Part shown: one piece after another, positions 1-12,216 of the stretch
How positions within the stretch are numbered: position 1 is the stretch's first letter
Layout of the letters: the number at the start of each line of letters is the position of its first letter
Source: Nymphaea colorata
Lineage: Eukaryota > Streptophyta > Magnoliopsida > Nymphaeales > Nymphaeaceae
Assembly: GCF_008831285.2 (NCBI RefSeq)
Contig: NC_045145.1
Location: 5,020,802-5,082,801 of the forward strand
Length of the DNA stretch: 62,000 bases
Direction of reading: 5' to 3'
Translations under genes and position numbers: made by a program
The notes under the pieces: generated by a model
Database searches by the model: none
Told to the model about the DNA's origin: nothing
Seen by the model: only the letters and a program-made list of their open reading frames with translations

Positions 1-2760
1 TTGAGAGCACAATTTAAAGAAAGAAGCCAGCTTCCTTTGTGACCAGAACTGTGCTTCCCATTCAGGCAACTGATGCAAGCTTCTTCTTTCAATGAAATAT
101 AGATTCCTAATGTAATCAAACCCTATTTTATAAATCTTTGCCCAAGCTTAAAACTTAATTTTGCAAAAAGTTTGGAGTTTGAAACTTGAATGTTTGACCT
201 TTGTTTATAAGTTATATTTTTCGCTGGCTAGTTGTTTCTTAATTTGCTACTTTGGCTCTCGTTTGCTTCATGATCTACTCTTGGTTCTTACTTTTGAAAA
301 TTTGTAGGGGTCTCTCTACTCGCTCCCGATTCCATACTAACGCTGGTCCCAAGAATAGAGGCAAATGTGAATAAGTGCTTGGTGTTTTAACTAATTGGAA
401 AGAATTCTGCTCTAGATAACTTATTCCTTATTGTCTTGTTATGTTGTTATCTGTTTTTGGGATACAAGAAAGATTGATAGTGCTAGTCCATGACTAATTT
501 TTGTCTTCTTTTGATAATTGCAGAATGTTGATATGGATAACTTTGTTGACTTTGGCACCGATTTGTATAAACACCTGAGACTTCCTGCTTGGGCATAGGC
601 TTTGATGAAAACGAGCTAAAATGCATAGATAATGAACAGACAGACAATGCAGCTCAAAGGTTGATGATTTTAATTGTTAATATGTTCATCAATTAGTTTC
701 TCATTTTGCATTCCTCTAGCACATGCTAATTTAGTGCTTCTATTAGAAATATATGCACATGAATAAGCATTTTATGCTTAAGTTGGTCATAAAGAACTAT
801 TTTTTCTTCTAGTGTTATGTTAATTTCTTTTTTTAACTAATTACTTGTTTACTCTCTAATCTCTGCTTTCAAATGAAATCATTCTGGGTGTATCTTGCAA
901 GGAGGACATGTTCAGCGATTCATGTAAATTTGGAAGTTCATTTCCTTCTTGTCTGCATTCTCCATTATGTTATTGTGTATTTCCCACATTAACTTACGAC
1001 AGTCTTGTTCTTGCTTGGTTTTTCTCTTCTCCAACTTGGATGCCTATTAAGTACATGATGTGCATCCAGCGTTTTAGCCATATATTGGTGCTGTTTATAA
1101 TGTTGAATTAATCAGTGGTGATCACAATGCCTCTCTGACATGATAATATTGTGATTTGTTAGTGAGCTAAGAGCAAGTTGGCTTTGTTTGATTTAAGTGG
1201 TTTTTTTTATTAATAGCTATTGCTGCTATTATTGTTGTTATCACATTTATTCAGCAATTTGACATGATTTTGATCCGTTCAAGAATGACCCTGGCTGGAA
1301 TTATACTTTATTTCATGGTATTGAAATCCATGGATCCAAATCAACCTTCATTGAATCAATATAGATCCAATTCAGTAAGGGCACATGTCCTTTTTATTTT
1401 TAATTATTTTCAATATTCTGAATTTTTTATTTTTTCTCTTTTACCTTTTTAATATAAACAATACAATTTTTAACTTTCTCTGATTCGCAAAATGATTCTT
1501 GTTTGTTTCAGCTAATCCTTTGAATCTTTTGCTGACTGATTAGATTTAGGAATAAATTTTAGCGTCACCTTTTTTTTATTTACAACAATTTTTGTTCCTC
1601 GTTGACTGTTTCTTAATTCTTCTGTCTTTCTTTTATGCTATTTTATTGAACTCTTTTCTTGTGTCCTGCTTCAGAGTCTTTTCGAAGCCTTTCTTAAGGT
1701 GCTAGAACCTTAAAGCGGGTGAGCTCATTGACATTTCTTCTAAACGAGTGTGACTTTTGTTGTTTAAATATCTTAAGAGCATTTGATATATGTTTATTAT
1801 TGCTATTCCTTTTTCTCTTTTTATCATTAGACAAAATCATGTTTTGAAATACTGTGCTATGGAAAAGGAAAGTGTTGTGCAAGCAAATCTAGGTCTTGTG
1901 CCAAAAGATGCAAAGCTTGATAAGTATGCTATCAGCTGTATATTTATGTTTCTTCTTGTTTATCTAGTCACCACTAGAAAGTCATTTTCAGCTATCATCT
2001 CTGTTATCAAATTTCGGGAATCAGATGCATCAGAGCAGCAGGTTTGTATCTCGAATTCTACATGTGCCACTTGGGAGAACGATGATTGTGAAAACCGGCT
2101 TTCCATAATCTTTTTCCGTTTTGCTTATTGTGGGTTGTAGATTCTGCATCAGAGAAAACTTCAAACCAAGATTCAAACCCAAATTCAATTTTATCCCAGA
2201 TAAGAAAGTCAGAAGTCTTCAGACTCTAAAACAGAGAATGATTGTTGTAGTTTTTACAGGTTAGGAAACTGCACTGCTGATATGGTGTTGGAACATTGAG
2301 TTTCCTTTCTAGTATTAATGAGTAATAATCTGTTCTTAGGTTTGATTAGTACTGCAATTCTGTTTACTAATAGATCATTGCTTGCATCTCTTATATTGTG
2401 CTTATGATGATTTTTATTTCTCTCTTTTTTCTTTTCAGCTGCAGTAGGTCACAGATTCATTAATAATATTTTCATCCCAAGTTAATTTGACTGACGTAGT
2501 TGGTAGCATGAAGTTTGTTGATGATGGAGATTCTTCTGAATTATATGCTTCTAAGGTTACTGCAGAGGACAACAAAACAACAGCTAGTAGGAAATTTTCT
2601 GGATTAATTGCATTTCAAGTATCCTTGGACAAAATTTGTTCCATCCACTATAAGGATTGTTCCATTTCCTACTCGCGAATATATTGATGATGAGCTGTAG
2701 TCGATCGTTGAAAGAGTTATGGGAGTGTTGTATGTGTCACCATTTTAAATTTACCATTTC
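1..2760 (+). pseudogene. Unidentified decayed multi-exon remnant
   Basis: Several short coding-looking stretches on the + strand are separated by T-rich intron-like DNA. One follows a good acceptor near 523 and reads NVDMDNFVDFGTDLYKHL, then after a stop and frame change IGFDENELKCIDNEQ. Another near 1,265-1,375 reads DPFKNDPGWNYTLFHGIEI and is broken by an in-frame TAG. Others lie at about 1,860-1,935 (LVPKDAKLDKYAI), 2,140-2,235 and 2,487-2,700 (MKFVDDGDSSELYASK). Stops and frame changes within them argue for a pseudogene. I do not recognise the parent family, and the exons may not all come from one gene. The grouping is inferred from proximity, common strand and coding-like composition only. 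Confidence 0.3.
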
Positions 2761-4636
2761 GTTTAATGTAAATGCCACCATGATTCTTCTTTAGTTGGGG
2801 TTAAATATTTTTCTATTATGTAAGAGCCTTTCCATTGTTTACAGTCTTCTTGTTACTCTTGGGTATTAGGGTTAATGAGTCTTGTGATTACCCAAGAGTA
2901 AGGTTATTCCACCATGACTCTTGTGATTTATCTTCCATCATTCTCAACGGTTACGTGATTGCACTAGTAACTATCTGCTATTAAGCTCTATGCACTTGCT
3001 GAACTCCTAGACCATCATGCTATTAGCACAATTGTTAGGCTCAAAAGGTGATTGTTCCAATTCGTGCAAGTTTACTTTGTCTTCTTTTATATCCTCTGCT
3101 TAGTTCTAAACAAAATGATATGGTCTGCAACCTAAGTTTCCGTTTTTCTTTTTCCTGTTCAGAATTTCAGCAAGTTATTTTTTGACATGCGATCTAACTG
3201 ATTTAGTATTAAATAATAAGTGTTTTTTCTGTCAGTATCTATCTCCATAGAGAACACTTGTAGTAACTACAATGTTATATTTCTTGTTTCTTAATGTCTA
3301 CTCATGTTGCATTTGGTGTCCTATCAAGTGATGGCCAAACAAATAGTAAAATGTCAACAAGTTATTGTTGTTGGTAATGTGATATTATTGATTTACTACT
3401 CCTAAAAGGATTGCTTTATGCGTCAATTTAGTTCTTCAATAGATAATACTGTCAGTGACTACAGTGTTCTATTTCTTATTTCTCAATATCTACTTTTATT
3501 GTATGGATATCTTGTCAGGTGATGGCAAAACAACAAATAGACATATTAACAGCTTGCGCATGACTTTCTAGAAGCAATGAGTTGGTGGATCAGTTAAGCT
3601 GCCAGAAACTGAGATTGTTCTTTTCCATATGAGCATGGCCGAGTTAAGTTCACTTTGTTAGGAGGCATGTATATTAGTTTGTGTATAATGTTTGTCTTTT
3701 ATTTTCTAGATTTTGGTTTGAATCCAATCCCATCCACGTGTTACATGTATGCACATTATGCAAGTACTCTTTCTTCATAAGGACATTACTGTAATTGGTC
3801 AATTACTACAATACTTTTTTTATATAAGCAATGAAACAAGATAACCATTACTTTCATTTCAATATATTATGGCATCTCTTTCCTCTTCTCTCATTTCCTT
3901 GCTGTCAACATATTTGGAGCTCCCACATGGTACTAGGGCCATTTTGTTCTTAGTATGGGGTGCTTTTCCAGAAGGTGTATCACAATGTCAACACACGTTC
4001 ACATTCTTTGTATATTTTTGTTTTTATTATTTTGTATTTGGATTGAATCCAATCTAGTCCTACATGTGTACACTTATGTAAATATCCATTCTTCATAAGG
4101 TTATTATGTTACTTGGCCAATTAGGGCAATGTTTTTTAATAAGTAATAAATGAAGTTGATCATGTCTTTCTCATTGAAGACGTGATATTCTAGCCTCTCC
4201 TTCCTCCTCTCTTTTTCCTGTCTACTAATATTTCTGGAGATTTCTTAATACACTTCGTCACATGAGTTCGGTTCATCCTACTTGTGGAAGAAAAAGATGT
4301 CTAACAGATGTCACCATAGTTGTTTATTCTTTTGGAATAATTTGGGTGCATCATATTAATAGATGTTGTGACTTCAGGTATAACGTAAAAGGAGTTTAGT
4401 CACTTTTCAGGATGAAGTTGTCAGTTCTATGACTGCTCCAACTTACCATGCTAACATCTATAGCACTTGTTGTGATGATGAGATAGTGCTATTCCTGTAA
4501 ATCATGTTTGAGAAAAAAGTATGGATTAATGTGCTTAGTCTTTGTCGATCTGCTTCTGTGAGAGTCTATGGAAGGTGGAGCTGGCATTAAGCTCTTTTAG
4601 GTATCTACATGTCATCAGTCTGTTTGAAGCTGGTGT
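2761..4636. repeat. Intergenic DNA with two old direct duplications
   Basis: No gene is seen. Two diverged direct duplications are visible by eye. About 3,240-3,360 resembles about 3,439-3,560; both contain a 'ctatttctt..tctaatgtcta' type segment followed by 'tgatggc.aaacaa'. About 3,705-3,930 resembles about 4,017-4,245; both contain 'gaatccaatc', 'cttcataagg', 'aattag/aattac' and then a CTCTTTCCTC-rich tail. They look like remnants of a local tandem duplication or of two insertions of the same element. Confidence 0.5.
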
Positions 4637-4824
4637 GTCGTCTATCTATCTATCTATATATATATAGTTGGAAATTTATCTAATTTCTTGGTATGAATTA
4701 TTTGTGCCCCATGTAACTATTGGATATCTTTATGTAGTATTTGATGATATACATACATAATATATATATAACATATATATATGTATAATACTTATATTAT
4801 ATATATGCACATATAACAATATAA

Positions 4825-4865
<41 letters not shown>

Positions 4866-5035
4866 GTGTGTGTGTAGAATCATACACATATATGTATATA
4901 TATAATATATTAAAATATAACATATATATAGCATATATACACATGACATATATATGTACATGTATGTGCTATATAACAAATATGTAATATCAGATGTACA
5001 CATAAATATATCATACAAAATGTAATATATATGTA
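4637..5035. repeat. AT-rich microsatellite cluster
   Basis: A (TCTA)n/(TA)n tract lies at about 4,637-4,668 and a long (TA)n tract at about 4,831-4,862, followed by a short (GT)n. The rest to about 5,035 is imperfect TATA/ATAT palindromic sequence. The open frames here are simple-sequence artefacts. Confidence 0.9.
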
Positions 5036-5127
5036 ACAAGTGAGCCACTGCACAGCAAGTGTTGTGTAGTGGCCACATCGAAACCGATTCGACACTTCAT
5101 GATTCTTTTTAATTAATAAAAAACTAT

Positions 5128-8100
5128 TGTGCTCCCCGACGATTCAGGGAGCACTGCATGGGGGGTTTGTAATGCTCGACAACTTTCAGGTGGGCCGGTT
5201 TGGGTCCAGACCCGGACCCGAACCCATTTGCGTGGGAGCCCGACATCGCCCTCTTCTCCCTCGTCTTTCCCTCTTCCCCCTCTTTTCCCATCTTCCTCTT
5301 CCCTTTTGCTACGACCTCAGCGTAGAGAAGAGGAAGACAGAGGTCGGTGCAGCAGCGACGGAAGTGGACACGGCGGCGGCGGCGCTCGGGTGAGCCATCA
5401 GTCTCTCCCTCTGCCTCTTCTTTCTTCTTCTTCTCCCTCACCCTTTTACCACACCTTCCCCTCTCTCTACTGACTATCTCTCTCTGCCAACGCCTTCTTT
5501 TGCTCGCCTCTCTCCTGTGCTATTCCCCTCCTCCACCACTCTCAAGTTCTTTCGCACTCTCCCCTCTCTGTCAGCACCCTCATTCTCTTGCACCTGCTCT
5601 CTCTCTTCTCTCACACACTCTCACCCTCACTGCCCGTCTTTTCCCTTTGACCGAACCCTCTCTCACTCTCTCTCGTTTTCAGCCTCCCTTGTATCTACCA
5701 TAGGCTTTTCTAATGGTAGACCCTTCTCTTGCATTATTTCTCACTGATTTTCACTCGTGTGTGTGTGTGGTTGGGAATTGGATTGTAGTTTGGGGATGTG
5801 TTCCTCCCCTCATAACAACGACTAGACGGCGTTGGTGGTGGCGGCATTGCATGATTTTTGTCGTTTGAGGATCGTTTGAACACTGGAGGTGGCTGCCGGG
5901 AATGCTACGACAGTTTGGACTCTAAGATTGGGGTGAGCAAGGCCTAATCAAGCATAGATTGTTGAATATTGTATTTTAGAGCATGTATAATTATTATTTG
6001 AGCATGCTAGACTCATGATTTGATGATTTGAATTGCATTTTAGCGACGTTGCTATTTTTGGGGGAAGTTTATGATTAATTTGAGAAGAATAAGAATCCAC
6101 ATGTATATCTATTTATTTAACATGATGTGTTGATTTTCGAAGCTATTTGAAAACATGGTAGAGTTTGCATGTGATTGAGAAGATATATGACCGTTATTGC
6201 AAACTTGTGGCACATACTATTGTCGATGAGCGTATTTCTATGTTAGTAAGAAGAGCATGTAAGTTCGGTATATGGGAAGATGATTCAACTAAAGAAAACT
6301 GAGAAGTGTGTTAGTGATAAATTCATCAAAGCTTTGAGTTTAGATGTTTGAGCACAACCTCAAAAGTTGGAAAGATACCTATTGGAGGGTTTTGTGTGTC
6401 GATACTACCCGTCGAAATCTTCTTGAGGTGATGACATGCCTCAATGATTATATTTTACACTTGTATAGATTGCATAGCGAAATAAGTAGAAATCTTATTT
6501 TTTGCTTATGTTTGCAGGTACACCGGGTACGTCCCGTAGACCTTGAGTGATCAGACGTGAAGCTCGAGGCGTTTTGGGTGTTTTGTGGACGCCCGACAGG
6601 TATGGCAGCATTCCAGGCAAATCTGTGCCTAAGCCAACATGTGAATGTGTGTTCGGGATCATGGGACCCTTCGATTGTGATGTGATTGAATGATTGTTTT
6701 TGAGTGAATGTATGCATGCATGCGAATGATTTGTTATGTGATAAGTTTTGTTTTGGAAAGTTATTAGAATCTTGTTTTGAAAATTGTTACGCATTTGCAT
6801 GTGCAAGATAGAATTGATAGCTGCTTAGGACAGTTGAGGTGGGGTATCAAGTCGAGTGTCTCCTCGACCCCAATTGTGTATTAGAAAGCATCCTAGAATG
6901 ATAACTGCGTAGGAGAGCTATGAACCAATCACAGATCGAGACTACTCTTTGGAATTTGACTAAGTTTTGAAAGATGTGATTGATGTGTTTGATAAGATGT
7001 GAGTTTTTATGAATGTGAATATTGTGATTTGTTGCATATATATTGCCATGGGTAATGATGCAATTGAATGAAATTGAAAAGTAGTTGTATCGGTATTATT
7101 ATGACGGCTAGCTATGAATGTTAATGTTATGTGTAGCTTTCGTGTGGAGGCAATTGGAGGTATGGGTGCACTCGTGAAGTGAACCAACCTCAGGAGCTAA
7201 CCAGTCATTTTGTGAATGTGTAATTAAAATGATAATAATGAAAGAATAAAAGATGAGAGGTCAGTGGGATGTGGCTATGTGTTTGAGAGTTGTTTCGCCT
7301 TCGCAACTGGTCTCGCCTGTTCCGAGCGCGGGCGGTGCAAGGCCCCAGGGTAATGTTGTGTGATGTGCTTGGAACGTTGGGCTCCCGCCTTTCCAACCTG
7401 AGTGTCTTAGGGAAGGCTGAACATCTCTCATTGGAATTCACACATCTATGGATGAGTGCTCTATTGCTGCAACAGGTGAATGCATCCATACTGTTTTGGG
7501 CCACCACGGGGGTTGTCTCTCGGTTGTAGGCTGCCCACGGTGTACGCGTGTCTGTGTTTGCACTCACAGGAACTGTCAATTCACTGAAGTTAATGAAAAT
7601 AAAAAGAATATGAGTGAAATGAGTGAGAATGATATGTTTATGCATGCCATGTGAATTGAAAACGTGTTATCGGGGCCATTGAGTGGCCTTTACATGTCGT
7701 GGCCTATGTGCAGGGCATTTTTGGCAAATGGTGTAAATATGCCTTGTCACCATATGATGATGATGATTTGTTTTTATGATTGTATTATCTCATATTTGAA
7801 CGCTACCTAAGAGGGTTAGAGATTTTTCTGGCTTGTTGCCATACTGCGAAGGCTAAACCTTTAGTTATTTTCTTTTTCAGGTTTTGGCGGACCCGGAGTA
7901 GTAGGTTGATCAGATGACTTCACTCACATCCTACTCGAGAGGTTTTGGGTCTTTTGTAGTGTCAGCGCGTCGTGTTTTGGGTTGTATTGATGTCTTGTTT
8001 TTATTAGGCATAAATCATACAGTTTGGGGCATTTTTGTCATACACATTGATGTAATTTTGTATGAACTGAAATTGTTATATAAATGAAAGTTTGCCACAT

Positions 8101-8155
8101 TTGAACTTTTGATTTAAATCCTTTAAACCGTTGAACAAAGATATAACAAAAACCT
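5128..8155 (+). mobile_element. Possible long solo LTR (gypsy-like), boundaries uncertain
   Basis: Composition changes sharply here. The block starts with TGTGCTCCCCGACG, is followed by a CT-rich promoter/leader-like stretch (about 5,230-5,700), and has a GC-richer body. Near the end is a 'ttttgggtcttttgtag...' segment with T-rich DNA like the 3' part of long plant gypsy LTRs. Two similar 'caggt...gatcaga.g..ttca/gaag...gaggcgttttgggt' segments, at about 6,516-6,590 and 7,880-7,965, suggest an internal duplication. No internal retroelement coding, primer site or convincing target duplication was found. The pentamer AAACT occurs at both 5,121-5,125 and 8,156-8,160, but the ends do not then begin TG and end CA. 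A long non-coding gene remnant is the alternative. Confidence 0.35.
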
Positions 8156-9454
8156 AAACTCATTGGATTAAATATAAGAGATCAAACGAATGGCTTGAAT
8201 CTCATTTGTATCCATACAAACTTACGATTTCAATCATTTTAATTTTTTAACACAAATTTAACAACTTGTTCAACCATTCTTTAGAGTTTTCTCCTCCCAC
8301 GGTGCAGCTGCTACTGAGGCGAAACATACACCTATTTGAAATAGGTATACGTGCAAATAGTTCAATAGGTCATAACACAAACAGTTGTAAAAAAGAAAAC
8401 ATTATGAATGTAATTTTTATGATTGTAAATAATTTGTCAACAATACATTTCCTTTTGTTAGTTTGAATTAGTGTTTTGTAATTCCCACGGTGTTGCTGCT
8501 ATTGAGGAGTGCAATTCAAGTGTGTATGGTGAGTGTGAGTAGTATTTGGCGCATATTTGTCCTTGTACTGTAATTTTAACATACATGGGGAGCCATGTGA
8601 TTTGTGTGCGCACAGTGAGGATTGCTTACTATGATTATGCATCCACGAGCTTCAAAATTTGGAGGTATGGAAGTATGGAACATATCATGACTTTAAGATG
8701 AGCTGATTCTAACATCATTATCTTCATATTTCACCAATATATTTGCTTCTTTTTCAATTGATAACACGATTAATCCGTTCATATTACATTGGGTGGCAGC
8801 TGGAACTGAATGTTCTGTTTCTTAGTTGTAAGCTCAAATATCAATAAGATAGTGTTTGCTTACTAAGTGAAATACTGTAGAGGATGGGAAGCAGTGCTTA
8901 TTTCTCCTCCTCCATCAAACACACGAAAAATTTACCCATGAAAGAGGAAGGGTCGACCTTTTCCGCAAAAATTTTCTCTTGACAAGCATTAACACATGCT
9001 AATAAAAAGGCGACTGCCATTTGTCTTTCAGGAAATTACATATGCTTGCGATGTCCACAGATTTAGATTGGATGCACCCTCTATTAAGAAAAAATTCAGC
9101 AGTGTTCGACTAGGCTTTGAAGGGGTTTTTAGGTTTTGGGTTTGCCAAAAAATGCAACGGCCATCGCCAGCCGCCTCCGTGATGACACCGCCTGCCGAAG
9201 CCCCAAATACATTCTCCATCTCCTTTTATTCATTGCCAAAAATATACGCCACTTGGTTACCTTGAGGCAATTTTTCTGTTCATGTAGGAGCGATGGTCAA
9301 GGAAAAATTTGTATTCTTTGTCCTAGTTGGCTTTATTCTTATTATTTCATCATGATTGATTATTAATATTATTTCTATATGTTTCAGGACCCTAATATAA
9401 ACTTATTGAAGCAGAAAAAAAGGCAACGTGTTAAGACACTTATTCTTGATATGT

Positions 9455-9532
9455 AGAATCCTTGCCAACCGGCAATCAGCAGCAAGGTTGAAGGAGCGGA
9501 AGATATGTTATACAAGTGAATTGGAGCGGAAG
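9455..9532 (+). pseudogene. bZIP (group I) basic-region exon fragment in R1
   Basis: Twenty-six codons read RILANRQSAARLKERK followed by ICYTSELERK. This is the DNA-binding basic region of plant group I bZIP factors (VIP1/RSG/bZIP18-like), which have N-x7-K in place of the usual N-x7-R; here N-R-Q-S-A-A-R-L-K fits. The leucine zipper is missing: after ELERK the sequence repeats GGAGCGGAAGATATGTTATA and runs into JMJ21-linked DNA. No nuclear-factor upstream region is recognisable. It is a captured exon fragment, not a functional gene. Family recognition is from the motif; the parent gene is not in the window. Confidence 0.8.
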
Positions 9533-9865
9533 ATATGTTATACAAAAGGGAGAAAGCTTGGACTCAATCCCATCAATGTCTTGCCTTCCATGGAGGTCGT
9601 CTTGATTTTTCATTATTAGCTTTCCGAGCGTGGCCTAAAATTCATATTGTTACAGGAGAAGAGAGGTTCTGTATGTTATGCATGCTTGTTTGCCACATGA
9701 AAAGCATGCTGATGCTTAAGGAGGAAGTGAACTATCAAAGTAAGTTCAACAAGCACGAAGACCATATAGTTCTGGAGGTCAATGTTCAGTTTCATGTGTT
9801 AAAGAATTATGAACATTGTGGTTAAAACCGAATGATCATGACTTGTCCTTAGCGGTTTTTATCCA

Positions 9866-10011
9866 TCATATTCAACCCAAAATACTTCCAAGGTGAGGTT
9901 TGTCTTCCTCTCCACCTTCCCTAAGTCGATTGATAATCCATCTAATGCAGTGAAACACCTATACCATCTTTTGTACAAAAACATGGAATTGAATCTCACA
10001 GAATCATCCAA
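9866..10011 (-). pseudogene. JMJ21: JMJ21-like exon A in R1
   Basis: The minus strand encodes the exon just before the JmjC core of the JMJD6-like F-box/JmjC protein JMJ21 (Arabidopsis At1g78280 family): FLYKRWYRCFTALDG, then IDLGKVERKTNL, then EYDG. In R1 the next codon is TAA (EYDG-stop-KP), and the splice donor expected after it reads CT instead of GT. The exon is therefore doubly disabled. Family assignment rests on recognising the FLYRRxYRCFTSLDG...GxVERxxNLS pattern. Confidence 0.75.
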
Positions 10012-11659
10012 TAAAATATTTTAAGAAGTTATTGAAGGTAAGAAATAAGATATATAAGGGTGTTTAGGAACTGCACCGAGATGATATACATATGAATTTG
10101 AGAGATTTAGAAATTCTGGATAAAATATCCGCTAGATTTACCATCAAAGCACATTGCTAAAGGACCCATGCATCCATGCAAGAAGCCATATAGTGAAACA
10201 GAAGAACGAACTTGCTCAAATTGATAGTTTAGCCAAGAAAGAGTGGATATAAAAGACTAATCAGATGCTTCACCCACAACTTGGATTATGATTTTAGCAT
10301 CTTAACTGAAACAAAGTTTTCTTAATAACATTTCAGAACATATCAAACAAAAACTTTAGAGTTTTCATTGGATTAAATATAAGAGATCAAACGAATGGCT
10401 TGAATCTCATTCGTATTCATACAAACTTACGATTTCAATCATTTTAATTTTTTAACACAAATTTAACAACTTGTTCAACCATTCTTTAGAGTTTTCTCCT
10501 CCCACGGTGCAGCTACTACTGAGGCGAAACATACACCTATTTGAAATAGGTATACGTGCAAATAGTTCAATAGGTCATAACACAAACAGTTGTAAAAAAG
10601 AAAACATTATGAATGTAATTTTTATGATTGTAAATAATTTGTCAACAATACATTTCCTTTTGTTAGTTTGAATTAGTGTTTTGTAATTCCCACGGTGTTG
10701 CTGCTATTGAGGAGTGCAATTCAAGTGTGTATGGTGAGTGTGAGTAGTATTTGGCGCATATTTGTCCTTGTACTATAATTTTAACATACATGGGGAGCCA
10801 TGTGATTTGTGTGCGCACAGTGAGGATTGCTTACTATGATTATGCATCCACCAGCTTCAAAATTTGGAGGTATGGAAGTATGGAACATATCTTGACTTTA
10901 AGATGAGCTGATTCTAACATCATTATCTTCATATTTCACCAGTATATTTGCTTCTTTTTCAATTGACAACATGATTAATCCGTTCATATTACATTGGGTG
11001 CCAGCTGGAACTGAATGTTCTGTTTCTTAGTTGTAAGCTCAAATATCAATAAGATAGTGTTTGCTTACTAAGTGAAATACTGTAGAGGATGGGAAGCAGT
11101 GCTTATTTCTCCTCCTCCATCAAACACACGAAAAATTTACCCATGAAAGAGGAAGGGTCGACCTTTTCCGCAAAAATTTTCTCTTGACAAGCATTAACAC
11201 ATGCTAATAAAAAGGCGACTGCCATTTGTCTTTCAGGAAATTACATATGCTTGCGATGTCCACAGATTTAGATTGGATGCACCCTCTATTAAGAAAAAAT
11301 TCAGCAGTGTTCGACTAGGCTTTGAAGGGGTTTTTAGGTTTTGGGTTTGCCAAAAAATGCAACGGCCATCGCCAGCCGCCTCCGTGATGACACCGCCTGC
11401 CGAAGCCCCAAATACATTCTCCATCTCCTTTTATTCATTGCCAAAAATATACGCCACTTGGTTACCTTGAGGCAATTTTTCTGTTCATGTAGGAGCGATG
11501 GTCAAGGAAAAATTTGTATTCTTTGTCCTAGTTGGCTTTATTCTTATTATTTCATCATGATTGATTATTAATATTATTTCTATATGTTTCAGGACCCTAA
11601 TATAAACTTATTGAAGCAGAAAAAAAGGCAACGTGTTAAGACACTTATTCTTGATATGT

Positions 11660-11737
11660 AGAATCCTTGCCAACCGGCAATCAGCAGCAAGGTTGAAGGA
11701 GCGGAAGATATGTTATACAAGTGAATTGGAGCGGAAG
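11660..11737 (+). pseudogene. bZIP (group I) basic-region fragment in R2
   Basis: Copy of the R1 fragment displaced by 2,205 bp with the same reading RILANRQSAARLKERK and the same loss of the zipper. Confidence 0.8.
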
Positions 11738-12070
11738 ATATGTTATACAAAAGGGAGAAAGCTTGGACTCAATCCCATCAATGTCTTGCCTTCCATGGAG
11801 GTCGTCTTGATTTTTCATTATTAGCTTTCCGAGCGTGGCCTAAAATTCATATTGTTACAGGAGAAGAGAGGTTCTGTATGTTATGCATGCTTGTTTGCCA
11901 CATGAAAAGCATGCTGATGCTTAAGGAGGAAGTGAACTATCAAAGTAAGTTCAACAAGCACGAAGACCATATAGTTCTGGAGGTCAATGTTCAGTTTCAT
12001 GTGTTAAAGAATTATGAACATTGTGGTTAAAACCGAATGATCATGACTTGTCCTTAGCGGTTTTTATCCA

Positions 12071-12216
12071 TCATATTCAACCCAAAATACTTCCAAGGTG
12101 AGGTTTGTCTTCCTCTCCACCTTCCCTAAGTCGATTGATAATCCATCTAATGCAGTGAAACACCTATACCATCTTTTGTACAAAAACATGGAATTGAATC
12201 TCACAGAATCATCCAA
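12071..12216 (-). pseudogene. JMJ21: JMJ21-like exon A in R2
   Basis: Same as in R1: exon A on the minus strand with the EYDG-TAA stop and a mutated donor. Confidence 0.75.

Larger units (their letters stand above)
8161..10365. repeat. Tandem unit R1 (2,205 bp)
   Basis: First of three head-to-tail complete units beginning 'cattggattaaatataag'. R1 differs from R2 and R3 by scattered substitutions, for example cagctgctactg versus cagctactactg near 8,311 and catttgtatcc versus cattcgtattc near 8,205. The unit joins a segment shared with the inverted-repeat arm, a bZIP basic-region fragment and a JMJ21-exon segment. It contains the perfect short palindrome acctatttgaaataggt (about 8,329-8,345). 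Confidence 0.95.

Noticed and set aside
4797-5095. Overlapping open frames of about 60-93 codons on the minus strand
   Set aside because: They are simple TATA-rich sequence; the translations are low-complexity YIYIYI runs.
5124-5747. Several overlapping frames of about 76-118 codons on both strands
   Set aside because: CT-rich leader sequence stays open in many frames at once; the translations are Ser/Leu/Pro-rich and without motif.
7205-7645. 146-codon frame on the minus strand
   Set aside because: Lies in the putative LTR block, overlaps open frames on the other strand and has no recognisable domain.
5121-8160. AAACT at both ends of the 5.1-8.2 kb block as a target duplication
   Set aside because: The bounded block would not start TG and end CA, and a five-base match is expected often by chance.
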